Part shown: piece after piece, positions 35,175 to 44,381 of the stretch
How positions within the stretch are numbered: the first letter of the stretch is position 1
Layout: each line of letters begins with the position of its first letter
Made by a program: the position numbers and the translations under genes
The notes under the pieces: generated by a model
Database searches by the model: none
What the model was told of the DNA's origin: nothing
What the model saw: only the letters and a program-made list of their open reading frames with translations
Assembly (NCBI RefSeq): GCF_009827455.1
Contig: NZ_WTYZ01000001.1
Location: forward strand, 806,001 to 870,000
Direction: 5' to 3'
DNA length: 64,000 bases
Origin: Pontixanthobacter aestiaquae
GTDB lineage: Bacteria > Pseudomonadota > Alphaproteobacteria > Sphingomonadales > Sphingomonadaceae

Positions 35175-35642
35175 TCAGAGCGTCCGGCTCATACAAAGGC
35201 TGAACTCGTCAGAGACGTAGTTGCCAAAGGGTTCGCATTCGGCAAATCCGTGTTTCTCATAGAGTTTCTGCGCAGGGAAGAACTCGGTCGGGCGTCCGGT
35301 TTCCAGTCCCAGCCAGTGATAACCCCTGCGCTCGGCCTCGGCGAGCAGATGAAGAAGGATTGCTTCACCCGCACCTTGGCCGCGAAACGCTGGCGAGGCC
35401 CGCATCGATTTGAGTTCCCCGCGCCCATCGCCAAGTTCTTTGAGCGCACCGCAGGCCGCCAGATCACCGCCCGACCACGCGGCATAGAAAGTCACATCCT
35501 CTTCCCGCAGACGCTCGACCGGCATCGCATGAACTTTGCAGGCCGGTGACCATTTGTGCATTTCCTCAAGATGCAGGGTCAGCAGCGCATTGATCGCTTC
35601 TCCCGACAGGTCATCCTCGATGATGTGCAATGTGCCGGTCAT
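35175..35642 (-). CDS. GNAT family N-acetyltransferase
   Basis: 155 residues from the ATG at 35640-35642 (MTGTLHIIEDDLSGEAINAL). Acetyl-CoA site in MRASPAFRGQGAGEAILLHL, and C-terminal LYEKHGFAECEPFGNY. It overlaps the upstream RDD gene by 4 bp (ATGA), as the other genes of this operon do. Substrate unknown; the last gene of the seven-gene run. Confidence 0.85.
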   Translation of the reverse strand: MTGTLHIIEDDLSGEAINALLTLHLEEMHKWSPACKVHAMPVERLREEDVTFYAAWSGGDLAACGALKELGDGRGELKSMRASPAFRGQGAGEAILLHLLAEAERRGYHWLGLETGRPTEFFPAQKLYEKHGFAECEPFGNYVSDEFSLCMSRTL

Positions 35643-36559
35643 GAAAACTTGTCCGCCTTGCGCTTGCCGAAGCGCATATCGGATTCCAGCTTGGCCCGTA
35701 ACTGCGCATAGAATGCTTCCAGAAATGCGCGCTCGTCGCCTGATCCCGCTTCCCAGCCAATCTTGCGGCAAATCGTTTCGGCCACCGCATCGATGGCGTC
35801 TTGACGTCCATCGCGCAGCACGCGTTCCAGCGTTTGCAGTTCATGTTCGCCATAGATCGAAAGTTCATCGTCACCGAATTTGTACGCCGCGCCAGTGACG
35901 GCACTTGATCCGTCAGCCGCAGCGCCTTCGGTGGATAGTGTCGCGGCGAGTTTCTGTTTAGGCGCATCGAGCACCCACGTGCCTGCAATCAAATCGCCCG
36001 CGCGCATCGAGTCTTTGTTAAAGAACGGGAAGAGCAGAAACACCAGAAACCACAGCAGCGCCGCCCAACCCGCAGCGCCGCCATCGCCAGATGGTGTCAC
36101 CAACAGCATGACCAAGGGCAGGAACAGTTCGACATCGCGTAGCAAATTGCGCGCAACAATCGCTTCGGGTGTTAGCCGCCCGCCATCGCGCGAAGCCACT
36201 CGCAAGCCAACAATCCGTTTGCCCGGGGTGGCACCGCGGGGACCCATTTCAAAGAACATGAAATAGCCGTTCCACGCGAAAAACCACATCAGCGACCAGA
36301 CTACAAACAGGAACTCGAGCGAGCCCGGCAGCCCTGCGAGTCCTTCTTCAATGCGCGTGCCCAGCGCGGTGCCGAATATTATCAAGCTCAGTGAAAGCGT
36401 GGCGATGCTCAGGATCAGCAGGTCGAGGATCAGCGCGCCCGCGCGTGCCCCACGTGAGCCGATGGAAAGTGGCAAGGCTACGCCCTCAGGCGTCACCATA
36501 ATCCGCTGCCTGCGCGCGCGTCGGTCGCGGATTTGGGAGGGGAGCGAGGGCGAACTCAT
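35639..36559 (-). CDS. RDD family membrane protein
   Basis: 306 residues from the ATG at 36557-36559 (MSSPSLPSQIRDRRARRQRI). RDD domain with the Arg/Asp/Asp-type positions: GSRGARAGALILDLLI and GATPGKRIVGLRVASRDGG, then NKDSMRAGDLIAGTWVLD. Four to five membrane helices and a cytosolic C-terminal domain of about 100 residues. It overlaps both neighbours by 4 bp. Role unknown; in this cluster type it is a constant member. Confidence 0.85.
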   Translation of the reverse strand: MSSPSLPSQIRDRRARRQRIMVTPEGVALPLSIGSRGARAGALILDLLILSIATLSLSLIIFGTALGTRIEEGLAGLPGSLEFLFVVWSLMWFFAWNGYFMFFEMGPRGATPGKRIVGLRVASRDGGRLTPEAIVARNLLRDVELFLPLVMLLVTPSGDGGAAGWAALLWFLVFLLFPFFNKDSMRAGDLIAGTWVLDAPKQKLAATLSTEGAAADGSSAVTGAAYKFGDDELSIYGEHELQTLERVLRDGRQDAIDAVAETICRKIGWEAGSGDERAFLEAFYAQLRAKLESDMRFGKRKADKFS

Positions 36560-37620
36560 GCCGTATCCTCCGCCGTCTTGTCCCGCCCATAGACGAAGAA
36601 ATACGCAAGCCAGAACAGCAGCATAAAGATGCCGATGATCGCGCGTGCTTCCTGTCCGGCCAATTGGCGCGGGAACGCCTCCAGCAATGCTGCGAAGACC
36701 AGCATCAGCACCACGCCGACCATCACTTGCGCACCGCGGCGACCGCCTTCTGCAGCTGCCGCCAAAATCGATTTGTGTCCGGGGAACGCCATTTTGCGGC
36801 CGATATGCATGCCCGCTGCGCCCGCGAGCAAAATCGCGAACAATTCGGTCGTGCCATGGACGCTGAGCCATGCTGCAAATTCCCACGTCAGATCTTGACT
36901 GGAGAATAGCCACAACATTGCGCCGAGGACCGCCATATTATAGATCAGCAGCAGCAGGGACGGGATGCCAAAGGCAAACCCCAATGCAAAAGCTAGGATC
37001 GATACCCCGGCATTGTTCGTGAAGAGCTGTGCGGCAAAAGCGGACATGCCGCTTGCGCTTTCTTCGACCTTCAGGCTTTCCATCAAGACTTCGCGGCTGG
37101 CGCCGGGAACACGGCTGTCAGTGAACTGCGTCGGGACCAGCGAATAATACCATTCCACGTCACGTGCGACGAGTAGCCATCCGGCAATTGTGCCCATCAC
37201 CATCACGAACAGCGCGACGCAGATGTCGAGCCAGATTTCCCGAATTGCGCGGCTGAGATTACCGCCAAGGAACTGGCGCAGCCATGTGGTAAGGCCATAA
37301 CGCGGACCATAGACTTGGAACCACGCGCGCTGCACCAGCGATTCCAGATAAGTGAGCGTGGCGGAATCAAGCGATGTCTCGCGCGCCACGGCCAGGCTGG
37401 ATGCTGCCATTCGGTAGAGTGCTGGGAGTTCCAGAACGTCTTTATCCGACAGCTTGCGCAGCTTGCCCTTTTCAAGGCGGTGTAGGATGTCTTCCAGTCT
37501 TCGCCATTCGCCTTCACGTTGCAAACGGAAACGATCGGATCGCAAAGCCGCTGCCTCGATATCAGGCGTTGCCTCAATCTCGGCCTTGCGAGTGAACATA
37601 CTGAGCGTAGGAGCTTTCAT
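36556..37620 (-). CDS. Stage II sporulation M-like membrane protein
   Basis: 354 residues from the ATG at 37618-37620 (MKAPTLSMFTRKAEIEATPD). An N-terminal soluble helical part (WRRLEDILHRLEKGKLRKLS) and a SpoIIM-type membrane domain with SILAFALGFAFGIPSLLLLI and FAAWLSVHGTTELFAILLAG. The organism does not sporulate; in non-sporulating bacteria the protein goes with MoxR/DUF58 clusters and is probably a membrane partner. 4-bp overlaps on both sides. Confidence 0.87.
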   Translation of the reverse strand: MKAPTLSMFTRKAEIEATPDIEAAALRSDRFRLQREGEWRRLEDILHRLEKGKLRKLSDKDVLELPALYRMAASSLAVARETSLDSATLTYLESLVQRAWFQVYGPRYGLTTWLRQFLGGNLSRAIREIWLDICVALFVMVMGTIAGWLLVARDVEWYYSLVPTQFTDSRVPGASREVLMESLKVEESASGMSAFAAQLFTNNAGVSILAFALGFAFGIPSLLLLIYNMAVLGAMLWLFSSQDLTWEFAAWLSVHGTTELFAILLAGAAGMHIGRKMAFPGHKSILAAAAEGGRRGAQVMVGVVLMLVFAALLEAFPRQLAGQEARAIIGIFMLLFWLAYFFVYGRDKTAEDTA

Positions 37621-38945
37621 CCGATGGCTCCGCTGCGTTTGATGTCGAGATAGGAATCGATCAACCGGTATCCAATCTGGTCCCATGGTGCCTCGATAAT
37701 ATCGACACCCATCTGGCGCAGGCGTTGCAGCACGACGGCGCGCTGGCGGGATAGTGTATCTGCGGTCACTGCCGCAGCCAGATCGTCCAGCGTGTTGGGA
37801 TCCGCCTGTGTCAGTGCCTGCAGCTCGGCGTCTTCGATGGTTACGAACAACACCAGATGTTTTTCGACCAGACGGCCAACGCTCTCGATCATCATTTCCG
37901 CGCCGGTCGGATCGGTAAAATCAGTGAACAGAACAATCAATGACCGGCGTTGCAAGCGCGCAGTCAGCGATGCCAGCGCCAAGGTAAAATTGGGTTCCTC
38001 CGCATGGTAATCGAGACCTGCAGCGGCAGACTGCAATTGGTAGAATGCGCGTGTGTCGCCGACGAACGGTGTCATCACCTCGGGGCGCTGGGCAAATCCG
38101 AAAAGCGACACCCGGTCACCGCCTTTCAGCGCCACATAGGATGCAGTGAGCGCGGCTGTAACAGCGCGGTCGATGCGTGGCAGTCCCTCGACCGGTTCGC
38201 ACATCGCCTGCCCGCAATCGAAAGCAAAGATGATCTGGTTGTTGCGCTCGCTCTCATTCTCGCGCGCGTAAAGTTTGGTGTGGCGCGCGCTGGCCTTCCA
38301 ATCGATCCGCCGGCGATCCATGCCCGCCTCATATTCGCTGAGCGCTTCAAACTGTGTGCCTTCGCCGCGAATACGCCGCGCGATCAGGCCGAACTGAGCG
38401 TCGCGCAGATAATTCTGCAATTCGGGCGAGCGGATAGGCGACAGGTCGGGCCAAATCCGCACTTCTTCTTTAAGCTCATGCGTAACCTGGCGCGCACCAA
38501 GACCCAGAGGGCCAGTCCAGCGCAGCCAGATCTGGCTGATTGGCGCAGTGCCGCGGCGCGATGGAACCAATTCGGCAACCCCCTGCCAGCTATCGGTTTC
38601 GGCATCGAAATCCAGCACGGCTTCGGCCCGTCCGTCATCACAGAGCCGCGGATCGACTTGGAGTGCGGCTTCCGGTTTCGATCCGGATGCTCTTCCGGCC
38701 ATATCCGCTGTTATGAAGATGGAGAGTGGTTCGCCGACTTCGCTGTCGGCTGGCGCATGGACCCGCCAATCGACCAGGCGCCCTGCTACGGCTCCATCCA
38801 GCAATACCAACAGCAGCAAAGCCACCGCCGCTGCAGGCACGATCAGCCACGCATCCGGCGCGGTCGTTGCGATAACAATCGCCACTGGTGCGGCCAGAGC
38901 CGTCAGCCATGCCGCGCGGGCTGTTGGAAGGATGGAAAGTTTCAA
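37617..38945 (-). CDS. DUF58 (vWA-like) protein
   Basis: 442 residues: two N-terminal membrane helices (about 10-50), an Ig-like segment, and DUF58 with QFEALSEYEAGMDRRRIDWK, ASARHTKLYARENESERNNQ and a vWA-type MIDAS stretch (IIFAFDCGQAMCEP). DUF58 proteins work with MoxR ATPases in maturation or insertion of metal centres or complexes. It overlaps the SpoIIM gene by 4 bp; moxR ends 23 bp upstream. Confidence 0.9.
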   Translation of the reverse strand: MKLSILPTARAAWLTALAAPVAIVIATTAPDAWLIVPAAAVALLLLVLLDGAVAGRLVDWRVHAPADSEVGEPLSIFITADMAGRASGSKPEAALQVDPRLCDDGRAEAVLDFDAETDSWQGVAELVPSRRGTAPISQIWLRWTGPLGLGARQVTHELKEEVRIWPDLSPIRSPELQNYLRDAQFGLIARRIRGEGTQFEALSEYEAGMDRRRIDWKASARHTKLYARENESERNNQIIFAFDCGQAMCEPVEGLPRIDRAVTAALTASYVALKGGDRVSLFGFAQRPEVMTPFVGDTRAFYQLQSAAAGLDYHAEEPNFTLALASLTARLQRRSLIVLFTDFTDPTGAEMMIESVGRLVEKHLVLFVTIEDAELQALTQADPNTLDDLAAAVTADTLSRQRAVVLQRLRQMGVDIIEAPWDQIGYRLIDSYLDIKRSGAIG

Positions 38946-38968
38946 ATGCTATCCCTGATCCGGCGCCC

Positions 38969-39958
38969 TCAGCGCGGAGCCTCGGTATTCTCGACCAGAT
39001 CGCTGACCAGGGTTTCAATCTCGCGCCCCTCAATCTCTGCTGCAGGGCTAAGCATCAACCGGTGCCGTAGAACCGCGACCGACAGCGCCTTAACGTCATC
39101 AGGGATCACATAGTCGCGGCCTTCCAAAGCGGCACGGGCACGGGCAGCATTGGCAAGCAGAACAGCAGCGCGCGGGCTAGCTCCGCTGGACAGGTCGGCA
39201 TTTTCGCGCGTCGCGCGGATCAGACGGACGATATATTCCGTGATCTCGGCAGCGACTGTCACGTTGCTCAGCGCGGCGCTGGCTGCGGCAAGTTTGCTCG
39301 CGTCAGTGACTGCCTTGATACCGAAATCGGCGGCGCGTTGTGGCCCCTGTCTGTCGCCGAAGCGCGAGACGATCGCGATTTCCTCTTCAGCGCTGGGGTA
39401 GTCGACGAGTAGCTTGAACAGAAACCGGTCCAGTTGCGCCTCTGGAAGCGGATAGACCCCTTGGTTCTCGATGGGGTTCTGTGTAGCCACGACCATAAAC
39501 CGGTCGGCGAGCGCGTGTGTTTCGCCATCCAGCGTGACGCGGCGCTCCTGCATTGCTTCCAGCAAAGCCGCCTGCGTTTTCGGCGGGGTCCGGTTGATTT
39601 CGTCAGCCAGCAGCATTTCACAGAAAATCGGACCGCGTGTCAGCGTGAACTCGCTGGTCTGGAAGTTGAACAGGTTCGAGCCCAGAATATCGCCGGGCAA
39701 GAGATCAGGCGTGAACTGGATGCGTCCGAATTCCAGGCCCAAGGCTGCGCTGAAGCATTGCGCGAGGAACGTCTTTGCCGTTCCCGGAGGGCCTTCGAGA
39801 AGTACATGCCCCTGGCTCATCAGCGCGATTAACAGATGATCGACCGTCTCGGTCTGGCCGACGACGGCTTTGCTCACTTGCTCGCGAATATTGCGCGCCA
39901 ACTCGCGCACATCATTGAGCGTCATGGCGCCAGCAGCAGCCTCTGTTTTATCGGTCAT
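38969..39958 (-). CDS. MoxR-type AAA+ ATPase
   Basis: 329 residues with Walker [13 protein letters not shown], Walker [21 protein letters not shown], sensor 1 [20 protein letters not shown] and C-terminal lid ending at [13 protein letters not shown]. MoxR ATPases act as chaperones for vWA-domain partners. Overlaps the DUF4350 gene by 4 bp. Confidence 0.93.
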   Translation of the reverse strand: MTDKTEAAAGAMTLNDVRELARNIREQVSKAVVGQTETVDHLLIALMSQGHVLLEGPPGTAKTFLAQCFSAALGLEFGRIQFTPDLLPGDILGSNLFNFQTSEFTLTRGPIFCEMLLADEINRTPPKTQAALLEAMQERRVTLDGETHALADRFMVVATQNPIENQGVYPLPEAQLDRFLFKLLVDYPSAEEEIAIVSRFGDRQGPQRAADFGIKAVTDASKLAAASAALSNVTVAAEITEYIVRLIRATRENADLSSGASPRAAVLLANAARARAALEGRDYVIPDDVKALSVAVLRHRLMLSPAAEIEGREIETLVSDLVENTEAPR

Positions 39959-41250
39959 TTGGAAAGCATCCTTTCAATCGCTTTTAGCGCAGCAGCGGTG
40001 CGCAAAATTTCGTTGGGTGATTTGGCGGCGCGCAATGCCTCTACGCTGCTCGAAAATTGTGGTGCATCCGGCGCGCGTTTCGACACAGCTGCGTCCAGCG
40101 TTTCATCATCGGGCTTTCTTAACGCGAGCAGTTTCGTAACCCGATCACGGGTCATATCGGCATACGGGCCGGAGAGCAGGTGCAGGCGCTTGCTGCGCTG
40201 GATAAATCCGGCGCTATTCTTGATGAGGCGGGCTTTGCCGAATGCAATCGAACGCCCTTCGGCCATTGGCGGACCAAACCGGCGAAACGCGCGCCAACCG
40301 ACCACGAATAGCGCCAAGATCAGGCACAGTGTTGCAGCTAGAAACGGCGCGGTGAAAGCGAGTGTGAGCAGGTTTTTCGAGCTGCCAAACCCGTTAAATG
40401 TCAAATCGAACGTTACGGGAAGGTCTTCTCCCTCCATCGCCAGAGTAACGAGCGAATAGGCGAGGTCTCCGCGTGCGCGATCGGCAAAGCCGTAATTGTT
40501 CATCAGATCGGGCTCGATCACGAAGATCACGCCCCATTTGTCGGTTTCGAGATAGTCGCTGTCGCCAGCATTGACACCCGCAGCATCGGCGAGGACCGGA
40601 TAATAGCCATCGTCAACTGCATATCCCGCCAAAGTCAGCCCATCGCGGGTTCTGACGAGCGGCACGATTGCTGTCATCTCGCCAGCGGGCGCGCCCATGA
40701 CTTGTTCGGGGTCGGGCAGCGTGCCGGTTTGGCCAAGCCCGACCCAACCCGAATTCTCGGGGCCCAGTTCGGGTTTCAGGGGGAAATCGAGTTCTTCCGC
40801 CCAATCGGGAGTGATACTTTCATACAGCCTGACCCAACCGTCTTTGACATCGGAGCCGAAACCACCGCCTTGCGCTTGAAACGCCAGCCATTTGGGCAGG
40901 ATCACCAAAGTTGGCCCAATATAGCGGCGATCTTGGATGGCTTTGGTGACTTCTTCCGGGTCGGCGGTTACCGGAGGAGTGAGAACGAGCAGGCCGTCGG
41001 TGTCGAGGCTGCCCTGACTGCGCGAAAGGGTGACATCATGGCCTTGTGCTTCCAGCATTCCCGCCAGCGCTGCGTAGCCGGTCAGGCCCTTTCCTGCGCC
41101 GTGCGCGGAACCGTCATTGGTATCGCCGCCGGTATTGCCTGTCCCGATGAAATAGAGCGTAGCGAGAAACGCCAGCGCGCCGAAGAGTACCAGCGCAAGC
41201 ACCACTTTGGGATTGAACGGGTTTGCCGATGCGGTTCTGGCTTTGCTCAT
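39955..41250 (-). CDS. DUF4350 domain membrane protein
   Basis: 431 residues from the ATG at 41248-41250 ([20 protein letters not shown]). A first helix ([20 protein letters not shown]), a soluble domain ([40 protein letters not shown]) and a second helix (about 310-335), then a cytosolic tail ending in [10 protein letters not shown]. Resembles GATase-like DUF4350 proteins of MoxR clusters. 4-bp overlaps on both sides. Confidence 0.82.
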   Translation of the reverse strand: MSKARTASANPFNPKVVLALVLFGALAFLATLYFIGTGNTGGDTNDGSAHGAGKGLTGYAALAGMLEAQGHDVTLSRSQGSLDTDGLLVLTPPVTADPEEVTKAIQDRRYIGPTLVILPKWLAFQAQGGGFGSDVKDGWVRLYESITPDWAEELDFPLKPELGPENSGWVGLGQTGTLPDPEQVMGAPAGEMTAIVPLVRTRDGLTLAGYAVDDGYYPVLADAAGVNAGDSDYLETDKWGVIFVIEPDLMNNYGFADRARGDLAYSLVTLAMEGEDLPVTFDLTFNGFGSSKNLLTLAFTAPFLAATLCLILALFVVGWRAFRRFGPPMAEGRSIAFGKARLIKNSAGFIQRSKRLHLLSGPYADMTRDRVTKLLALRKPDDETLDAAVSKRAPDAPQFSSSVEALRAAKSPNEILRTAAALKAIERMLSK

Positions 41251-41912
41251 GAGCGCCCACCTGCAAGCTGTTGCAGGGCGAACTCGGCATAGGCTTTCCG
41301 CGCGACTTCCCAATCTTCTGCGCCCAGCTGTTTGAGCGCAAACAGACTGCGTTCGACCCGTTCGGCAATTGTCCCGAACGCGGTCCTCGCCGCTTCGGGC
41401 AGAGCAGGCAGCATAGCCAATTCGCGCGCGGTGCTGGACGGTTCCACCCAGGCAGGCTTGGCGGCGGCGATCTGGCTAACGCTGCGTTGAAGCAGCAAAT
41501 GCGTTGCCTCATCATAGCGACCTTCCTGCGCCAGCTTGTCAGCCTCGTCGAGTAACGCGACCGCCTCACCTTCATCGGGCACCCACTCATCGTCGCCAAC
41601 TTTGGACGTCTTTGGCGTAAGATCGAGTATCGGGGCGAGGAGCTTCCATAAAAGCAGCAGCGCCAGCCCCGCGGCCGCAGCGATAAGCACCCATTTCATA
41701 ACCGGCCATGATACGCCAAAGAGTTGGCCCACCGGTTCGAACAGGCTGCCAAACCACCTAAACAGCTCATCCAGCCAGCTCAGGTCCGGCTGTTCGGGCT
41801 GTTCGACTTCAATCGGGGCAAATTGGATCGACTCATCGGCGCGCACTGCTTCCCAGCCGCCGCCAGACGCTTCTCCTTCATCCGTTTCAATCTGAACAGG
41901 CGGCGTAGTCAC
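41247..41912 (-). CDS. DUF4129-like membrane protein, first gene of the MoxR operon
   Basis: 221 residues: acidic N-terminus, one membrane helix (WPVMKWVLIAAAAGLALLLL) and a C-terminal helical domain with EAVALLDEADKLAQEGRYDE, ATHLLLQRSV and TARELAMLPALPEAARTAF. This fits the DUF4129 domain in its usual place beside DUF4350 and MoxR. The promoter of the seven-gene operon should lie in the 88 bp between it and pheA, since pheA reads in the same direction from further upstream. Confidence 0.78.
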   Translation of the reverse strand: MTTPPVQIETDEGEASGGGWEAVRADESIQFAPIEVEQPEQPDLSWLDELFRWFGSLFEPVGQLFGVSWPVMKWVLIAAAAGLALLLLWKLLAPILDLTPKTSKVGDDEWVPDEGEAVALLDEADKLAQEGRYDEATHLLLQRSVSQIAAAKPAWVEPSSTARELAMLPALPEAARTAFGTIAERVERSLFALKQLGAEDWEVARKAYAEFALQQLAGGRS

Positions 41913-42000
41913 TTTATCGTGGTGGCAGAGGCGAACAACGCGTGCAAGCGTTCACGCCAGACAAATGCCTGATATCATTCGCCCGGAGCGAAGGGATAGG

Positions 42001-42897
42001 CTATCCGCGTGGCCTAGCTTGGAGGTAACTGCCCAATATGCGCAGTTCTTTGCAATGGAACGCCAGTTCGTCCAGCGCGCGGTCCACCGCAGGATCACCC
42101 GGCGTACCGACAATATCCGCGTAGAACGTGGTTGCCGAGAAACTCGCGCCCTTTTGATAGCTTTCCAGCTTGGTCATGTTGACGCCGTTGGTCGCGAAAC
42201 CGCCCATCGCCTTATACAACGCCGCGGGAATATTTTTCACTTCAAACACGAAGGTTGTCATCGCGATTTGGCCGTTCAGGCTCGCAGGATCGAGCGGCTC
42301 ACGAGCGAGCACTACGAAGCGAGTGGTGTTGTCCGCAGCATCCTCGACATTATTTTCGACGATTTTCAAGCCGTAGAGATCGGCCGCGAGAGCGGGCGCG
42401 ATTGCCGCAAATGATGGATCGCCCATATCGGCCACATGTGCAGCGGCACCGGCCGTGTCGGCAAAGCTCAGTGGGGTCATTCCTCTTTCGCGCAAATAAT
42501 GGCGGCTTTGGCTGAGCGCATGCGGATGACTGTAGGCCGCAGTGAAGGGGCCTTTCGTATTTGTCGCCATCAATGCGTGATGAATATCCATAAAATGCTC
42601 GCCAACGATGTACAGTCCGCTTTCGGGCAGCAAGAAGTGGATGTCCGCGACTCGGCCCGCTTGCGAATTATCAATCGGGATCATCGCGCAGGCTGCAACA
42701 CCTTCCTTTACTGCATCAATCGCATCGGCGAAACTGAAGCACGGCAGCGGCAGATAATCGCTGGCGGCTTCGGTAGCGGCGCGGTGTGAATTTGCTCCGG
42801 GGCATCCTTGGAATGAGACCGCACGTTCAGGATCCGCATCTGCGGCCTTGCGCATCGTTTCAACCATTGCGAGAGCGGGTTCGGGAAAGCTGTGCAT
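42001..42897 (-). CDS. pheA: Prephenate dehydratase
   Basis: 298 residues from the ATG at 42895-42897 (MHSFPEPALAMVETMRKAAD); a longer start at 42930 is possible. PDT domain with VSFQGCPGANSHRAATEA, MIPIDNSQAGRVADIHFLLP and the TRF signature in NTTRFVVLAREP. ACT regulatory domain at the end (GFATNGVNMTKLESYQKG), which binds Phe for feedback inhibition. It turns prephenate into phenylpyruvate. Divergent from the cytochrome c gene. Confidence 0.95.
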   Translation of the reverse strand: MHSFPEPALAMVETMRKAADADPERAVSFQGCPGANSHRAATEAASDYLPLPCFSFADAIDAVKEGVAACAMIPIDNSQAGRVADIHFLLPESGLYIVGEHFMDIHHALMATNTKGPFTAAYSHPHALSQSRHYLRERGMTPLSFADTAGAAAHVADMGDPSFAAIAPALAADLYGLKIVENNVEDAADNTTRFVVLAREPLDPASLNGQIAMTTFVFEVKNIPAALYKAMGGFATNGVNMTKLESYQKGASFSATTFYADIVGTPGDPAVDRALDELAFHCKELRILGSYLQARPRG

Positions 42898-42944
42898 CGC
42901 GCAAACGCCTAACCGTGCCGCTGGCCGCATTCAATGGCAGAAAA

Positions 42945-42967
42945 TGTCCAATGGTGAAATTTGGACA
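42945..42967. promoter_or_regulatory. Inverted repeat between pheA and cytochrome c genes
   Basis: TGTCCAA (42945-42951) and TTGGACA (42961-42967), perfect 7-bp arms with a 9-nt centre, 48 bp ahead of pheA and 96 bp ahead of the cytochrome gene. The length and spacing fit a dimeric regulator site; no regulator is named. Confidence 0.4.
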
Positions 42968-43062
42968 ACATTTAGTGCGCACGGGGCTATTGCAGTCTGG
43001 TCAGCCTATGCCTAAAGCGGCGCCGAACCACTCAACTGCTAAAAAATCGTGGAATCACTAGC

Positions 43063-43698
43063 ATGGATGATCGTTTTAACACTGCTGCCGGATGGGTCCT
43101 TTTCGCGGGAGTTATCGCACTTGGACTGTCGATCATCAGCGGCAAAGTGTTTCACACGGAGCGGCCTGAAACGCTGGGCTACCCGATCGAAGTCGCCGAT
43201 GCCGGTGGCGCCGAAGAGACCGGCCCTGATCTCGGTACGCTATTGGCAGCTGCTGACGTTGCAGCTGGCGCGACTGCTGCGGCTGCGCGCTGCGGCACAT
43301 GCCACAGTTTCGAATCGGGCGGCGCGAACGGCCAAGGTCCAAATCTTTGGAACACGATGGGCGCACCGCTCGCTGGTCACGCCGGTTTTGGCTACAGCTC
43401 GGCGCTGACTGAAAAAGGCGGAACCTGGACTTGGGACGCAATGAACGACTGGCTGCTTAATCCCAAGCGGTTCGCTCCAGGCACTTCGATGGGCTTTGCG
43501 GGTTTGAAGAACAACGAAGATCGCGCCAATATTTTGGTGTATCTGAACAGCCTTGGTTCGAATCTGCCACTTCCAGAGCCGAAAGCGGCTGAGGAGCCTG
43601 CAGCAGAAGAAGCTGCTGCAGATGCAGAAGCAGAAGGTGCGGCTGAAGAAGTGACTGAGCAAGATGCGGCTGCTGAAGTGGAAGAAGTTACCGAATAA
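43063..43698 (+). CDS. Membrane-anchored cytochrome c (CycM-like) with acidic tail
   Basis: 211 residues: N-terminal anchor (AAGWVLFAGVIALGLSIISG), a class I cytochrome c with haem site RCGTCHSF, YSSALTEKGGTWTWDAMNDW and axial Met in GTSMGFAGLKN. It probably carries electrons from the bc1 complex to the terminal oxidase. After residue 165 comes an unusual 45-residue tail of Glu, Ala and Val (AAEEPAAEEAAADAEAEG) not part of the domain. Same layout as CycM apart from the tail. Confidence 0.9.
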   Translation: MDDRFNTAAGWVLFAGVIALGLSIISGKVFHTERPETLGYPIEVADAGGAEETGPDLGTLLAAADVAAGATAAAARCGTCHSFESGGANGQGPNLWNTMGAPLAGHAGFGYSSALTEKGGTWTWDAMNDWLLNPKRFAPGTSMGFAGLKNNEDRANILVYLNSLGSNLPLPEPKAAEEPAAEEAAADAEAEGAAEEVTEQDAAAEVEEVTE

Positions 43699-43715
43699 GG
43701 GAATTTCGTCTGGGC

Positions 43716-44381
43716 CTAGTCCCGCCCTTTAAACCCCTGCGCAATCACGTACCATTCGGATGAACCCTTGCGGCTGGCCGGTGGTTTGGCGTGTTTGACA
43801 AGTTTGAAGTGCTTTTTCAGCAGATTCAACAATTCGGTATCGGTCCCGCCTGCCAGCACTTTGGCAATGAAAGTACCGCCTTCTGACAGATTCTCGGTCG
43901 CGAACCATGCGGCGGCTTCGACCAATCCCATAGTGCGCAAATGGTCGGTCTGTTTGTGGCCAACCGTATTGGCTGCCATGTCAGACATCACCAGATCGGG
44001 CGGGCCATCGAGCGCATTCTCCAGAACGGCTGGTGCCTTGTCATCCATGAAATCCATCTGGAAAATGGTGACGCCTTCTATCGGGTCAGTTTCCAACAAA
44101 TCGATTCCGACAATTGCCGCTTTCGGGGCGATTTTGCGAACCACTTGGCTCCACCCTCCAGGGGTAATACCCAGGTCGACCACGCGCTGGACACCTTTGA
44201 GCAGTCCGAATTTTTCGTCTAGTTCGATCAGCTTATAGGCCGCACGGCTACGATAACCATCTGCTTTGGCTTGCTTCACATAGGGATCGTTAAGCTGCCG
44301 CTGCAGCCACAATGTCGATGACTGGCTACGCTTCTTCGCTGTCCGCACTTTGCGGTCGGGGTTTTTACCTGATCGGCTCAC
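43716..44381 (-). CDS. rlmE: 23S rRNA 2'-O-methyltransferase RlmE (FtsJ/RrmJ)
   Basis: 221 residues with GTG start at 44379-44381, overlapping the ppx stop by 1 bp. SAM-binding VVDLGITPGGWSQVV, catalytic K-D-K-E positions around RSRAAYKLIELDEKFGLL, VMSDMAANTVGHKQTDH and GTFIAKVLAGG. It methylates U2552 of 23S rRNA during 50S maturation. The basic N-terminus (KNPDRKVRTAKKRSQ) is typical of alphaproteobacterial forms. Confidence 0.94.
   Translation of the reverse strand: MSRSGKNPDRKVRTAKKRSQSSTLWLQRQLNDPYVKQAKADGYRSRAAYKLIELDEKFGLLKGVQRVVDLGITPGGWSQVVRKIAPKAAIVGIDLLETDPIEGVTIFQMDFMDDKAPAVLENALDGPPDLVMSDMAANTVGHKQTDHLRTMGLVEAAAWFATENLSEGGTFIAKVLAGGTDTELLNLLKKHFKLVKHAKPPASRKGSSEWYVIAQGFKGRD

Noticed and set aside
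37950..39113. 387-residue open frame on the plus strand
   Set aside because: Antisense to the DUF58 and moxR genes; no recognisable domain.
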